The position numbers and the translations under genes were made by a program. Below are positions 11,016 to 25,148 of a DNA stretch of 64,000 bases, piece by piece; the first letter of the stretch is position 1; each line of letters opens with the position of its first letter. The notes below the pieces were generated by a model that searched no databases, was not told the origin of the DNA, and was given only the letters and a program-made list of their open reading frames with translations. The stretch covers positions 118,292 through 182,291 of the forward strand of contig NW_023998630.1 of assembly GCF_014805625.2 (NCBI RefSeq). The letters are read 5' to 3'. Source of the stretch: Glossina fuscipes (Eukaryota > Arthropoda > Insecta > Diptera > Glossinidae).

Positions 11016-14000
11016 TTGGTGGGTCTAAAAAGAAGAATATAATAAAATATGTTAACGCAATAAAATTAATTCTCAGAGAATTTTGTGCTATAGATAAGTT
11101 GTTTTATTAAATTAAAAAATTTTTTTAAGTTTAAAAAGAAAATAAAACGTAGTTTCTTTCTTTCTAAATTCTTTGAGATATTTTTAAGCATAACAATTTT
11201 ATTTTTCGCAACAGCATCCGTGATATCTTAAGCATTTCCAACACAAACAAGTTAATAAAATTTTATTTTCATAGATCAAATTCTCGTTCATTCTACTATA
11301 TAGAAAACATTTTGAAAGAAATATGTATTGTGGACAAATACAAAATATCTTAGTTTAGCTACAACTAGAGAAAAAGAGCACAATAAAACGGAAAAACGGT
11401 TAAGTTTTAAAAAAACATTAGAAACAAGTAAAATAAGCAATACTGGCCGGGCCGAATAGTGAATACCTATTACTGTAAGAAATGTGGGCTAATTGAGCGA
11501 ATGGGAACAGTTCAGTCGACGCTATTTGCATTCTGCGTTTCTAGAGACTCCAGAGAATAATTGTATAATTTGCGTTATATTTGTATGTGCTTTATATATG
11601 TAGAACGTTTTAGTTTTCTATTACTACTTTTGCACTTGCCAAAGCTCAGATAACGGATGGGCAGATAAAACGATTAATTTAATCTTACCGTGATCAAGGG
11701 CGAATAAACACTACTAAACTTGATTGTTACAAACGTTATAAGAAATTGGTACACTTTCTTGTTTCTGTAATGGATATAAAAATGTAAAAATAAAAATAAA
11801 TAAATAAATAAGACAATAAAGTTTCATATATAAACTTACGAGAAAGACCAGAGAAAAAATATCTTGACAACGGAACGTTTACGTAAATAAATAAATAAAC
11901 ATTTGGTTTTTTCATAAAAATGTCTAGACTGGGATATTATTTATATGAGTATTTAGAAAAAAAGTATAATAGTTTGGGTTATGCAAAAGCCAACAGATAT
12001 TCCGTTAAGGGCAAACTTCAATTACGGAGCAGATGACAATAGGAATACATTTTGATCGTGTGCAGGTGCATTTCGATAAAAGTTGTTCACCGCACTGCAA
12101 AAAAACATGCACGTTAGTCTCTGTAATCCCGCATCTTTGATTAGTGCATGAAAAATAATCGACATAGCATTTGTCCGTCTACTATAATGATAAGTCCTTT
12201 CCTAGAACAAGAAACTTGATTTGCCTTTGTTTTCCTATCAGTGTCTTTATATAATGTCAAGACATGAGTGATGAATATAACGTAATTTAGAGTTCTTCTA
12301 TTTTATATTCTAATAAAATTCCTTCGTCAAAAACAAACACCATCTGAATTTGGCAACTACCACTAGATATTTTGTTACGTAATGCAAAATGAAATTGCTG
12401 CAAGCCAAAATTTTAACAGAAAAAACACATTCTGTCCCTCGAAAGCAACACACAGAATATATATTCAGCAAATTCCATTTTATGATTTTCACTTTCTACA
12501 TGCCCGCGTCAACGCTTCGGATACATCCTCATACATTTTTTCATAGGCTGATTGAGATATACACTTCAGGTCCTTCACCGAACTATCTGTCATACCTTGC
12601 GCTCAATCAAACGCCATCCTTGCAATTGTAATTTAGGTTTCGAAAACAAGAAGAGCGACATTTGGCAATATTGCGTGAAAACGGCAGTTGACTCTCCAGT
12701 CAACATGAACATTTTTTGGCATAAGATTTCTATTTTTGTTCCTCCTTCGTAGTTGTTGAAAGTCGACCAGAGGGAACGAAATAAACTAGTACTATGAACA
12801 CTGTGTAGCATTCGCGTATGCTTCTCATAATTTTTAAGTCATTCAGTCATGTTTGCAGAGATTATACGAATAAAATTTGTTTAAAGCATGAAATAAAGCA
12901 GATTTGTTGTTGACAGTAAAAATCGTAGAGTTTAACTTCTATGCATTCGTTGGCAAAACTACAACCAGCTTTAGCACATAACTCACCTAAGAAAAAATTG
13001 CACAAAAATTTCACAAACAGTAATCATAAAACTAAAACAGAAAAATTCATATCTTCAAAGTTAACGAACATAGATTAAACAACCAACAAGCTCAATAAAA
13101 TCAAAAAGGTTAATACAAAGAACTAACAAATAATAAAAACTCCTGACTCTACTTGATATATTGACATTATCTTTAACAGGCCTTATCTGTTCACCTAATA
13201 AACCGAAAAAAACCATAGAGTACTTGAAGCAAAACGACAACTATGATCATACTGAGTGTGCGTGTAACCTGTCGTAATGTTGCGAACTTACAGAAGAACG
13301 ATGCCAAAACATTTTGAATAGAATACTGACTATCTTAAACATTCTGAATAACATTACTGAGTTTGAAATTGTGTTCGCCCATACTCATCAATAACTATGT
13401 ACGCACGAGCATACATTAATTTCAATATATATACATACACATTTCTTTGTGAAAACCTACTCACATATTGGCCATTTAAAGTCCAGTGCAAGCAATTATT
13501 GCCTACTTTTTTGACAACACATAAATTTCGTCTCGAAAGAAGAACTATTGTTGTGAGGCTTTTGAAACAAAAGGCAATCAGAGGGATCAAAGTCTTCTGA
13601 ATACAGCTAATGTGGTGGCCAATGTTTCCTACCGGTTCTTTCACAGCTTCTGCGAAGCATTAGCTTACGTAAGGCTTGAGTGTGCACATTAAGATTGGCC
13701 GGTTTTCATCTACGTTCTTTTGCAGTTTCATCCATCATACTGTATGCCTCTTTTATAAATGACGGCGGCGAAAGAATTTTAGCATCACTTTCGTCGAACT
13801 AAGCAACGAATGTATTTAAAGTTTTGATAAAATGCGTTGAAAACACGTACACATTGGGACCATAAAGCCCAAGGCTGTTGCTCATTGATGGACAGGTGGT
13901 AGAATTATTCAATACAATTTAATCACATCGTCCCTGAAAATTCCTTTCAAATCAAACCATATCTAAATTAAATAAAATCTAAATATTAAATTTATATAAT

Positions 14001-15427
14001 GACTTATGTGTGCAGAATGCGCACGTTATTTTCGCATGATGATGACTTGCAGGCGTCATGCCTCAAGATACTTAAGTAACGCGTGCATCATTGTTATAGA
14101 ATGTTTTAGCGACGAAATAAGTGAATTTTTCAACTACTCTCTTTATACAATAATCTAGAAAATTAAGATTCGAGGACTTCTATGGCAATAAGTTTGGGGT
14201 GATGTGGAGAATCGTCAGATTAAAATTTTTTTGCTAACAATTTCTGAAACCACGATAGGCACATGCATAACGTCTTTATAGGATAATCTCTGTAAAAAGT
14301 AACATTGTTACAAACTCTGAGACGTTTTAGCTTTTTGAAGATACGTTCTTTTCGCTTTCTCCGGATGGATGACATTAAGCTGCTTCACAATGCCCCTTCA
14401 AATGTTTATAGTTAACGTCTTCGAAAGACTCCAGTGAACGATATCTGGCACTTGTTTCACAAGTGTATATTTTTACTAATATGTGAAATTCTCATGATTT
14501 TGGAGCGTTGTAAATGAATCTTTCAATGTATGACTACCGTACGTTCGGGGTTCGCGTATTATGTTTCGTACATAAAGCAGCAGCAACTGTGTATCCCTTT
14601 AGTTTTTCCGATACTCTATATTTTTCCCTCAACGATCTGAAAAGAACCAAGTAAAAAAATTATATTCAGCCGTGGCTATCCTCTTATATACCCACTGTCT
14701 TTACATTAACAAAAACTCAAAATAAAAGAAAAAATGTTTTATTTCTGTCCCTATTGTACTTTATAAACAAAAATATAATAGAGCACCTTTCTTTTTGCTT
14801 TCACAATAGAAGCGTCCTCCGTTTATGTCGCACTATAAAGTGTCTTTGTATAATTTAATCCATTTTCAACGGGCCTTTAAAAGCATTCAATACCTTTGAC
14901 AAATTTGGAAGTCGATATCTTCAATACATATACTTTATAAGATTTTTTGGATCTTCCTTTCCTTTTCACAAAATACCGTTCACCTTCTAGTTATGGTTAT
15001 AAAAATAGAATCATTTTTCTTTAAAAATCATAGCCCAAAAAACGAATGCCCTCAAGTGAAGTACGCATCCTATGCGAATATAATTTATATATATAAATAA
15101 AATATAAATTTGCATATTTATATTAATGATTATCTTCCGTTATATATATATATATATAAATTCCGGTTTTGCCTACTACCATACATTCATACAATTTAAA
15201 ATTTTGATAATTTATTACATAATTAACCACTAGAAATCAACACAATTACATAAAATACATTTTATAATAACCACATATATACATAAGCAATGAAAGATAG
15301 GCATCGCATCTCTAAATTACTATAGCTTGCACATTCACAAACATATGTAGGTATTTATTATTGAACTTTAAACCCACAAAACATTATTCATTATGTCAAA
15401 TTCGGCTAGTGGCTCGTGAAGAAGGGT

Positions 15428-15494
15428 AAGAGAGAGAGAGAGAGGCAGACAGAGAAAGATAGAGAGAGAAAGATAAAGATAAGAGAGTGAGAGT
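15428..15494. repeat. GA/GATA-rich microsatellite
   Basis: An imperfect AG run with GATA and GACAGA interruptions. A similar purine tract lies at 53,735-53,803. Confidence 0.85.
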
Positions 15495-16261
15495 AATAGG
15501 CTTTATGTACACACATTCACAAGTAAATTATTTAAGTTAAAGTGATTTATCATAATTTAGGGATTTCATTAAATCTGTATATACGCCGGCGTATGCGATG
15601 CTGACGATAATGATGCTGTTCATGATGATGTTATTAAATGTTTGGTATGTCAATTGCCATAAATCAGTTTGTGAAAAATAATTACATATCTTTGAGTTGA
15701 TAAAAATGTTAGTTTTATGTGTAACTATAGGCTTGTCAGCCTGTTTCAATTTATGTTTCTGTGACACAATTTTCGATAAATAAATAATTTAAAATTTAAC
15801 TTCGGAAAAACAAAATATTTCAAAAAACGTTATTAAATGCTTGCATCGCATAAAAATACCCACGAAAAATATCTTAAAGTATATAAAGATTGCTTATCCG
15901 CATGATTAGTTGCCTTCTTAGATAGAGAAATTAACGTAAGTAATATATTATCGAGCGCTGATTGGAGTTTTGCGAATGAGGACAGCTGATAAGAAAAGCT
16001 GATGGGGACAGAACGAGAATTTTTTTCGCTAAAAAGCTATTAAAAGATTTGTTTTCTATAAAATGGGTTGTGAAACTGTAGCATATTAAGGTTGTGCTGT
16101 TAGCTATATATCATCATTTAAGAGGAAATATTGTGTGCACTTAAATTGGTAGATGTTGTCTATCGATGAAGGCGCTTTTCAGAGAGATGATTCCGGTTGT
16201 GCTTGGGTACTTTATTTCGCGTAGCCAGGAAATATATTGGAACAAGCTAGTTCATTATATG

Positions 16262-16330
16262 AAAATAATTATTATTAATTAATTAATTAATTATTAATTA
16301 GTTAATTATTTATTATTATTAGCAGCAACA
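16262..16330. repeat. ATTA/AATT-rich tandem repeat
   Basis: Degenerate TTAATTAA-type units, several of them self-complementary. Confidence 0.7.
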
Positions 16331-19300
16331 ACAATTTGGATAATTAAAGACAATTTATACTAATTTTATTAATTAAAAATGAAGGTATTTAAATTTATTT
16401 TAACAATAAAAAAATTGAAGTCATTGTATTACTTTTATCAATAAAAAATGTAGATAATTATAATAAGTTTATCAATGAAAATGTTTTAAATATTTATGTT
16501 AATTTTAACAACAAAAAAAAAGCAAGGGAATTTTTTAATTAATATATTAAAAACTCACTAGCAAGATCCGTTTATGCAGCGCATATGATATAAAAAAATA
16601 CACTGATATATATGTAAGCCAATAATAAGAGCTTCTTTGTCTTTCGTGAGGAGTGGAAAGTAGACGAGCTTATTCTCTCCATTAAACTGCTGTAAACATA
16701 GCGAAACAGGCAAACTGATACTCATAATTAGCATCAACGGTATATTGTAAATTAAGCGTAATTATCCATCGAATAAGCGAATTCCGCATACATTCTACGA
16801 TTGCTTTCAAAATTTATTTCAAGTGAACGAAACTTTTTTGGCCCATTTGCAGAAAGTAAATGGTATTTTTCTTAAAGGAATTACATTTCAAAATGCAAAT
16901 TTCGCAATATTTCTTCACAACAATTAAAGCCGCGGCCTTTCTAGTACTATTCATGACCATTAGTATTATTATTATATTTATTTAGGTCGAAAGATTAAAT
17001 TCTAGAACTAAAGTAGGATGAGTACTAAGACCACAATGTTGAATCACAAGGATTTTCTTTCAAAGTATGTTTTTGCGAAAACCGAACTATGGACGCTGCA
17101 CCAGAACGTAATAGATTTTAATATTCGGGGATAACGATTTTTTTCGAATTTTTATGTTATCGTCATTAATAAATATTTAATCCTTTTAGTTTTTGATTTG
17201 ATTTTGATGGATTTAGTTTTCTTTCCTGTATCTTTTCCACCTTTTAAATTTTGTTTCTTTTCTCAGTTTAGTTACTAAATTAGTTTTGATGCCATTTCTG
17301 TGGCTGCTGGTCAAAATTTTTTATTGTCACTGCTTTGCTTGCCGAAAAGAGTGTTATATCGTCTTTTTTTAATTTATCAATTTAATGGGCCAATGATGAT
17401 ATTGTACGCTATAAAGAAAAAAGAGAAGGATATGCTCTGTTAGAACCGTAAAAAAAAAAAAATTAAATTTTTCTTCTACCTAAGCATGTTAAAGGTGATG
17501 GATTAGTATGCTTGCAGGGATGACAGCGTTTGGGGAAAGAAATGATCTATACCTTATGTATTAATGTATATAAGCACATTTTTGTAACTATGGTATTGCC
17601 ATACAGTCTACAAGATATGATAAAAATCAAAAGTTAACTGGTCAAGCAAAGTATGTGTCTCATTACTGCTTTTTTTCAAAGTCGATTTCACGTCATGAAC
17701 AGGGCTCTGCGCAAAGCGAAATAAACGAGGCAACAAACCTTCCCAACCGCTCAACTTTTACGGGGTCATTAAAAAGGTGTGTGGTCGAGCGAGTGAGTTG
17801 TATTTTGAAAGCCATACGCTAATTGCACCTCCTAACTCCACTAATTGTTGACAGTGGGGACAATACCACCAAATGCGAAATATGTTTTAAGCGCGGCGTT
17901 GTAATCAAGTCTCCAACTTCACTTATCTTGGACTACGAAAATTTTCGGACTTTGTTGTTATATGTACTTCTCCTTTGATTGTCCGTTATAAGTCACTTCA
18001 AAAATAGTTCGATTTCTTTTCGTTTCAACAGCGATTCGCACTTGAAAAGACTGTTTTTTGGTTTACGCGTACCTCCGTGTATATAATATCAGCGATAGCA
18101 AACGCGCAGTGATATGAGTTGTTGGTTTACTATTATCGAATCTATGCGACTCTGCATCCATGAACTTTATCTTTTACTTAATAGTTTTATTCTAGGCTAT
18201 ATGTATATTATGAGGTATGTATATAAACAAATTAATAAATAACAATAAAATAAAGAAAATATTTATTTGCCTTGCATTTGCATATATATATTTAAATTTA
18301 CAAAATATAAAATTAAGTTAAAAAAAGAAGCTAAGTGCACATATAATATGACACGACTCACATTCTTTATAGCTGTAACCAGTCAATAGCGCAATCGCTT
18401 TTTGAAATCTATAAATTAATGAAGAAGTAAATTAATTTTATCATTGCAGTAGCAAATCCCAGAAGTATATATCCGGAAGTGCCTATTACCTTCCACCTTT
18501 GAACCGTTGTTGATGCTTTCTAGCTTAATTCCCAGTTATCGCCTGTCTTTGATGGCGAAGTCATCAGTCTTGCGGCGACGTAACCACCTTTGGTAGAATG
18601 CTATGTAGTTCATCGGACAGGTATTAAAATCTTTCACTGTACCACCACTTTTCTGTCAATTAAATAGAGAAATAACGCTTCGTGTCTATAAATTGGCATA
18701 TGTCAAAAATAGCTTCATTGTTTACGCATACAGAAGATTCTACAATGTAAAACTCAGAAATTCTAAATAACCTCTCATTAAAATCCTAATATTTGCTTAA
18801 GAAAAATTCTTTTCCTTTAACTTGCAACTTTTAGATGACAGTAATGGGAAAAGAGAATCAAGAAGAGGGCCTGATGCTTAATACCGACTTGTACCACACA
18901 TGTCGCTCGGCGGCATTCATGGCTATTTCGACAAATCAATATTAGCTTTTGCTGTTATACAATATGTTATTAACAGGTTACAGACGGCGTGTACAAATAA
19001 CTACGAAAATAACAGGTTGAAACGTTTTAGTTGGCAAAAGCCGACTATGATGTAATTCCTACCAGTATGATCAAAAGACAAGAATTTGATAAGTATTAGA
19101 ATAAGTAATTAGATAAGAATTAAATAAGAATTTTATAAAATGATAAAAAGCAAAAACTTATCAAAACCGTTTTCAAAAAGCTTTATGCAGAGTGCCGGCC
19201 GAAACGTAAAACGGCGTCGTACAAATTTAATGAATCTAGTATTCAAAATATTTGTTACTCTTTATCTATTCTTTTTTTAAAGTGTTGAAAACTAGACTTT

Positions 19301-20967
19301 TTTGCCACTAACTTTCCATGATAGTCCCTATAATTGGTCACAAAAATAGACCGGTGTGGTCCACGGTTGGCACAGTACATTAATATAAATATTAATGACT
19401 GTTTTGGAACAATCTTCTTTATAAAATAGCTGAACATAGAAAGAAAGCATGGACAAACTTGGTATTTTGGAAAAATACAAATTCTACTATGATAACGATC
19501 TCAAGCATAAATCCCGCTTAATTCGAGAATAGCTCTTACATAACAGCCCGAAGGTGCTGGACAGTCTTCCACGAATCACCCCAACAAAAATATGTGGGTT
19601 GAATTAAACCGTCCTTTGTGAAAACATTCAATCCTTTCCGTCCAAGATCTGAAAAATAGACTACAAAAAGAGTAGAGTGCGGTGCTTGTTTCCTACAGAA
19701 GAAAAATTATACAATAGATGGCAAAAGGTTTAAAAAACATTCTCAAGCAAAAAAAATACCCCACCAAATATTAATTTTTAATAATAAGCGGGATCTTTTC
19801 GTATTCTTCTTTACATGAAAGTAAAGTCTCTGAAGTTATTTAATTTTCTTGTCTACTAGAATTATGTTCTTTTCTTTTATTTTTTAACATGCATTCCTTA
19901 GTAGTACAAAATAGTAAAAATAAATTTTTATGTTTGAACAATGGGCTAGGTTTAACAAGCGATTAATTTCTGTCGAGTGAAAAATCCAATATTAATTAGA
20001 CTCACTGTAGTCTTTGCCCATTGAACGACTGTTATAAATGACGTTTACGTTGTTCAATATTAATTAGAATAGGTTATCAAAGCGGTCTGACGCAATCTAA
20101 CTTTGAATAGTGCATAACAGGATATTTTGAAAATTGTAGTCTGGAAATTGTCTCTGTATACATGGGCGCATAAAATTGACGTAGGGTACATTAAAAATTT
20201 CTACGTGAACAACAACAACAAAATGCGGTTTAAAATCCATTACCTGGAAAAAAAATTTTTCTATTTTTCTGAAAACATATACATGTTTAATTTTCATTTG
20301 TTGCACACAAAAAACGAAATTTATGCAAGTTACGAGCACCAACTTCATATGCATGTGATAAAATACGAACGCTAGGTTTAGAGAAAATGTAAGCTTACCG
20401 CCGGTCAACAATAGTTTAGTGTCTATGCACAATTGTCGTTAGTTGACTGGAAAGTATTTTTTATAAAACGAATATTCGGTTTTATGTATGTAATAATGCG
20501 TGTTAATGCATGCAGGCAAGCAAGCAAGAGCAGGCATACATGTCAATCACTCGACTATCTCGGTAGTTGGTTGCATACGTTGCTGTCTGATTTTCTAAAA
20601 TAGTCCGCTTCTCCGTCAGTTTTGCTGGCTATATGGTGTGTGAGGCTTTCTGTCTATTTAACTGTTTATTTGTCTATTTCGGTTATTCTTCCCATTTATT
20701 ACTTCCATCAGAGCGTGTTTTTCGTTTCTTCGTTAAGTTTGTTTCTTCTTTAATATGTTTGAATGAGCACAAGGCAATCTTTTTATTCGTGGTTTATTTG
20801 TTGCATTTCAAATTAAATTTTTATGTTATATTGTATTATTTGTATTTAGACGATACGAACCGTGCCGTACATACCAATGGCTGTTAGATTGTTATCTGCG
20901 CTAATTCAAAGCAAGGTACACGGTATATTAAGTTAGTGCCGGCGAATATAACACCCAGAAGGGTTCA

Positions 20968-22197
20968 AGGTAGACGCACCTTTTATTATACCGACAGATT
21001 CAGAATCATTTTCTAAACCGATCTAAGCCTGTGTGTCCATCCGAGATCAATCCATGCATTTTTGTGTTCAAGGCGCACGTTGTCCTTTTTGAGATATTTT
21101 GATGAAATTTGGTACACTGACGTGCTTTGGCTCAAGGATGAACTCAGTTTAAAACGGTTTGGATTGTTCCACTTTTTCGAAATTTTGAAAATTTCTCGTC
21201 AAAAGTGACTAGGTAGTAGAATTTCAGCATTCTAAATCGGCGTGAACACTTTGGAGCAGCTGGGGCAATTTTTTGAGAAATCTACTTCACCGAATTTGGA
21301 CCAGATAGGCCTATTTTTAGGCGCCACCGCATATAAGACCTCTCATGAACGTAAACGTCTATATGCCAAAAAAACGTAATTGTTAATTTTTTGTGATGAA
21401 AATTTGCTCTTGATAGTAATAAAATATAAGAAGTAAGAACATATATTCGGGCAAGGTCGATCATTAAATATCCTACACCACATTGTGTAATACAATTTTT
21501 AATGCAGAACACAAACATTATATCTTGTTTACATATAAGCTTCAGAACAGAATATCAATTCAATACATTACTTTTCTAAAACTCCTAGGTTCAATATCTA
21601 ATGTACATTTATATAAATTAGAGCCGATAGCCTGTGTTGCTAGTACTCAACGTCTTTTTTTTTAGTTTAAGAATTTAAAATTGTGATAAATAAATTATAA
21701 TAATAATAATAATATATATAAAGGCATATTTTGCATGTGCATAGTTCTGGAAAAGCGGGCTCCATCATCGTGAAGCATTGAAAATTATACCTTTTTGTTG
21801 TATGAACTTCAGTTTTCGCTATGTGTGAGGGGGTTCAAAAATTACCACAGCCGGTCCAAAGTTTTCATACCGATTTAGAATGCCGAAATACTACTGCTTA
21901 GCCACTGTTGACGAGAAATTTTGAAAATTACGAATTTTTCCATATAACGACTTTTCGGAATAGGACGTTATACTTCCGATGAAGTGGTCGAAGAAATGTA
22001 CCGATCCGAACGATTTTCAACAGCGTTCGTCCATGGGGGAAAACACCTCACTGTACCAAATTTCATCAATAATCTCCAAAATTGCGATGTGTGGCTTGAA
22101 AACAAATTACATGGGCAGACGTCAGACGGACAGATAGGCTTACATCAATTCAGACAATGATTCTGAATTGATCAGTATAACAAAAGGTAGATCCATC
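20968..22197. mobile_element. Foldback-type element with long inverted arms
   Basis: The left arm (about 20,968-21,290) and right arm (about 21,833-22,197) are inverted copies. On the left, in order: ACCTTTTATTATAC, CAGATTCAGAATCATT, TAAGCCTGT, TTTGATGAAATTTGGTACA, CAAAATTT-like and AGCATTCTAAATCGG. The right arm, reverse-complemented, gives ACCTTTTGTTATAC, CAATTCAGAATCATT, TAAGCCTAT, ATTGATGAAATTTGGTACA, CAAAATTT and GGCATTCTAAATCGG. No transposase is encoded; the spacer holds a nested LINE tail (21,535-21,716). Partial arms of the same family occur at 34,085, 38,520, 46,545, 58,190, 58,755, 61,690 and 63,520. Diverged arms indicate an old insertion. Confidence 0.8.
21535..21716 (+). mobile_element. 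5'-truncated I-clade LINE tail nested in the foldback spacer
   Basis: From GCTTCAGAACAGA onward this matches the 3' end of the element at 230-4,362. It shares the end of ORF2, the block TAAATTAGAGCCGATAG, TGTTGCTAGT(A/T)CTCAA, TTTTTTAGTTTAAGAATTT-like sequence, and an A-rich tail of TAA repeats (about 21,680-21,712). 5' truncation is the usual result of target-primed reverse transcription. It is younger than the foldback copy it sits in. Confidence 0.8.
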
Positions 22198-23441
22198 TTA
22201 AGTTCTTCTGCATAAGTCCACTTACCCTGTGCCACAATCGGTGCAGCCTGTTAAAAATTAAGTGGACATCATTTGAACCAAATGGGTCTATTTTGGGAAT
22301 TTGAGTTACATATTTTTTACATACCCACTTATCGTTAAATCTACCCTTCCAATATGCGGGTTTTCATGACAATTATGTAAATAATGTGTACTTTTTGGGA
22401 TATTATTACCAAAAGGAGCGAATAATTGTACTAGGCGAAGTGATATAGGGTATGTAAATGTCGGCGATGCCCGACTATAATTTTCTTGCTTGTCTTACCA
22501 TATGCAAATTTGTTTACTTTCAAACTTCCTCTGCCTGTATTTTGCATATGTAAATAAATGAATTTGTTATCATAAATAGCTTTAATTAATTTTAAGATAT
22601 CAAATCTTCAGAAAGAAAGAGATAATTTAAAGGTATATATATGTGCGTGCGTGTCTGCGTGTTAATTCTTCAAGCCTTTCGAGTAAGTTCGAATGTAATT
22701 TATTTCCAGCAATTATTTAAAGTAATTGCAAATATACTTATTCCTTTATTGAAATGATAAACAGATTCGTCTAAATACTTTGAAAAAAAGCTATGGCAAA
22801 ATAAGTAATAGAATCTATGCAATGTACCAAAATTTAAGTAAACCATTATCCGCAGAACGGATGAAGATAATGAAAGGTTAAGGAAAAATTAAGAAGAAAA
22901 GGATGTTTTCGGATCGATTGCAATGCACTTTTTAATTAACGTCAGAAATTTAAAAAGCCATAGACGTTTTGTAAGTTCATCAACTTTCTAAATTTTTCCC
23001 TTTTGCTACAGCTGATTTTTACCATAGATTGCAACTTTTTGCATCCTACTTAAAAGAAACCCTTACAAGAGATTTTTAAATGAATTGAGTTGATTGTTGT
23101 AGGTGTAATTAAAGTCTATCCCCATAGTAGTTCTGATATTCTCTACAAACTCTCTACATATATGTGCATACAGTAGGAATTCTTTTTCGATTTTCTCGAA
23201 AAGCTATTCCTTGCATTCTTTTTTTGTCTAAGCTTATACATTTAAAAAGAATTGATAATGATAAAAATTTTATATTCATATTTCAATTTCAATTCATATT
23301 CAAATTACATATTGACAATGGAGTTGCGTTTTATATAACAACACAATAATGATATGAAAAGAGGATATACGAACATAGGTAATTTAAATGAAATATCGAA
23401 ATAGTGACATGGTTTCAATAGTTATAAGAACAGAAAATATT
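22198..23441. other. Spacer between foldback element and HSP60 3' end
   Basis: No recognisable gene. It includes the presumed 3' UTR of HSP60 just below 23,442. I found no canonical AATAAA on the minus strand within 180 bp of the stop; only TATAAA-like variants are seen near 23,266-23,275 and 23,329-23,336. Confidence 0.5.
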
Positions 23442-25148
23442 TTACATCATGCCGCCCATGCCTCCCAAGCCGGCCATTCCACTCATGTTAGCAGGGTCGC
23501 CTCCTTCTTTTGGAATTTCTGTAACTACAGCTTCGGCGGTGGTCAAAAGAGAAGCTACTCCAGAAGCATCTACTAGAGCTGTACGCACCACTTTTGTAGG
23601 ATCAATTATACCCTTTTCAATTAGATTGCAATATTCGCCTTTGAGAGCATCATAACCATATTCGCCTTCTTTGGATTCGATCGTAGCTACAACCATAGCT
23701 CCATCAACGCCAGCATTTTGGGCAATAGTCATGCAAGGCATACGTAAAGCACGGCAAACAATTTCAATTCCCATATTTTGGTCGTGGTTATTAACTTTTA
23801 AAGCTTCTAGTTTAGCTATGCAACGTAACAATGCAGTGCCCCCGCCTGGTACGATTCCCTCCTCAATTGCAGCTCGAGTAGCATTAAGAGCATCCTTCAT
23901 ACGATCTTTTTTTTCATTAACTTCCACTTCGCTCGAACCACCCACACGCAACAAAGCTACGCCAGCAGCCAAACGTGCTAAACGTTCTTGCAATTTTTCT
24001 TTTTCGAAATCCAAAGTTGTTTCAGCAATTTGATCTTTGATTTGTTCAATACGACGTTGAACATCTTCTTTCTTGCCCTTGCCTTTCAAAAGTAAAGTGT
24101 CATCTTTAGTAATGACTACTTCGCCAATTTTACCCAAATCGTTAATGTTAACGTCTTCCAATTTAACGAGATTGGCATCATCACCGAAAACAATGCCGCC
24201 TGTAGCTATAGCCATATCAGTGAGAGCAGCTATACGTTTGTCACCGAATCCTGGGGCTTTAACTGCCGCCACTTGCAAGCCAATCTTCAAACGGTTTACT
24301 ACCAATGTACTCAATGCCTCACCATCGATATCTTCGGCAATAATAACTAACGGCTTGCGATGTTGATTGGCTAGTTCCAGACAGGGTATAATGCTTTGAA
24401 CTGATGAGATTTTTTTGCCTGAGAACAGAACAAACGCATCTTGGAATTCAACTTTAGCACCTTTTGATGAGTTGATAAAATATGGTGATATATATCCGTG
24501 ATCAAATTTCATGCCTTCAATCACTTCCAGTTCATCGGTAAGCGTTTTGCCGTCTTTAACAGTTATAACACCATCGCGGCCTACCCTTTTCATGGCTTGG
24601 CTTATCAAATTACCAATATTATGATCACCGTTAGCTGAAATTGTAGCTACCTGCGCGATTTCTTCTGGAGTATTAACTGGACGTGACATACTTTTTAAAT
24701 GATTCTTAACGACGTCAACGGCCATCATTATACCACGGCGTATCTCGAGAGCATTTGCGCCTTTGAAAATCTTGTCAAAACCTTCCTTTGCAATCGCACG
24801 AGCAAGCACAGTTGCAGTCGTTGTTCCATCGCCCGCTTCTTCGTTGGTGTTATTGGCCACATCTTGTACCAACTTTGCACCAATGTTTTGGTATTTGTCT
24901 TTTAAGTCAATTGATTTAGCCACTGTGACGCCATCTTTGGTTATTTTGGGTGAACCCCATGGCTGTTCAATAATGACGTTACGTCCTTTTGGACCCATTG
25001 TGACGGCAACAGCATCGGCTAACACATCGACGCCTTGCAACATCATAGCACGAACTTCCGGACCCATTTTTACATCCTTGGCATAGCCTCGCACTGTTAA
25101 TTGGCTCGTAATTCTTGAACAGGCAAGCGTCACAGGTAAACGGAACAT
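23442..25148 (-). CDS. Hsp60: HSP60-type mitochondrial chaperonin
   Basis: A complete, uninterrupted 568-codon frame for a group I chaperonin, which folds imported proteins in the mitochondrial matrix as an ATP-driven ring with HSP10. Residues 1-22 form an Arg-containing, acid-free targeting sequence ending RGYA; the mature part starts [13 protein letters not shown]-site motifs are intact: TMGPKGRNV (50-58), [11 protein letters not shown] (106-116) and DALNATRAA (419-427) with its catalytic Asp. [11 protein letters not shown] (431-441) and the C-terminal Gly-Met tail (GLGGMGGMM) are typical. Length fits fly HSP60 (about 570 residues). The start has A at -3. Several near-invariant positions differ: His217 in [11 protein letters not shown] (usually Arg), GFGDKRI at 301-306 (usually GFGDNRK) and Cys507 in EYCNL (usually Gly). 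The lack of any intron plus these changes leaves open a diverged paralogue or retrocopy. No canonical heat-shock element was recognised upstream. Confidence 0.93.
   Translation of the reverse strand: MFRLPVTLACSRITSQLTVRGYAKDVKMGPEVRAMMLQGVDVLADAVAVTMGPKGRNVIIEQPWGSPKITKDGVTVAKSIDLKDKYQNIGAKLVQDVANNTNEEAGDGTTTATVLARAIAKEGFDKIFKGANALEIRRGIMMAVDVVKNHLKSMSRPVNTPEEIAQVATISANGDHNIGNLISQAMKRVGRDGVITVKDGKTLTDELEVIEGMKFDHGYISPYFINSSKGAKVEFQDAFVLFSGKKISSVQSIIPCLELANQHRKPLVIIAEDIDGEALSTLVVNRLKIGLQVAAVKAPGFGDKRIAALTDMAIATGGIVFGDDANLVKLEDVNINDLGKIGEVVITKDDTLLLKGKGKKEDVQRRIEQIKDQIAETTLDFEKEKLQERLARLAAGVALLRVGGSSEVEVNEKKDRMKDALNATRAAIEEGIVPGGGTALLRCIAKLEALKVNNHDQNMGIEIVCRALRMPCMTIAQNAGVDGAMVVATIESKEGEYGYDALKGEYCNLIEKGIIDPTKVVRTALVDASGVASLLTTAEAVVTEIPKEGGDPANMSGMAGLGGMGGMM

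Larger units (their letters stand above)
11016..20960. other. Long AT-rich stretch without recognisable genes
   Basis: No frame here resembles a known protein; the longest are about 60-110 codons and lack convincing coding character. No tRNA-like T-arm or terminal repeat pair was recognised. It contains microsatellites (listed separately), A/T homopolymers (for example 17,450-17,462) and 49-bp-scale AT blocks. It may be intergenic, intronic or old unrecognisable transposon sequence. Confidence 0.5.

Noticed and set aside
10429..11016. 195-codon minus-strand frame
   Set aside because: Unrecognised product; it overlaps a dispersed GGACGGAC-type repeat and its composition is not clearly coding.
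23449..25086. Several plus-strand frames of 60-120 codons across the HSP60 locus
   Set aside because: They are antisense shadows of the well-supported chaperonin frame.
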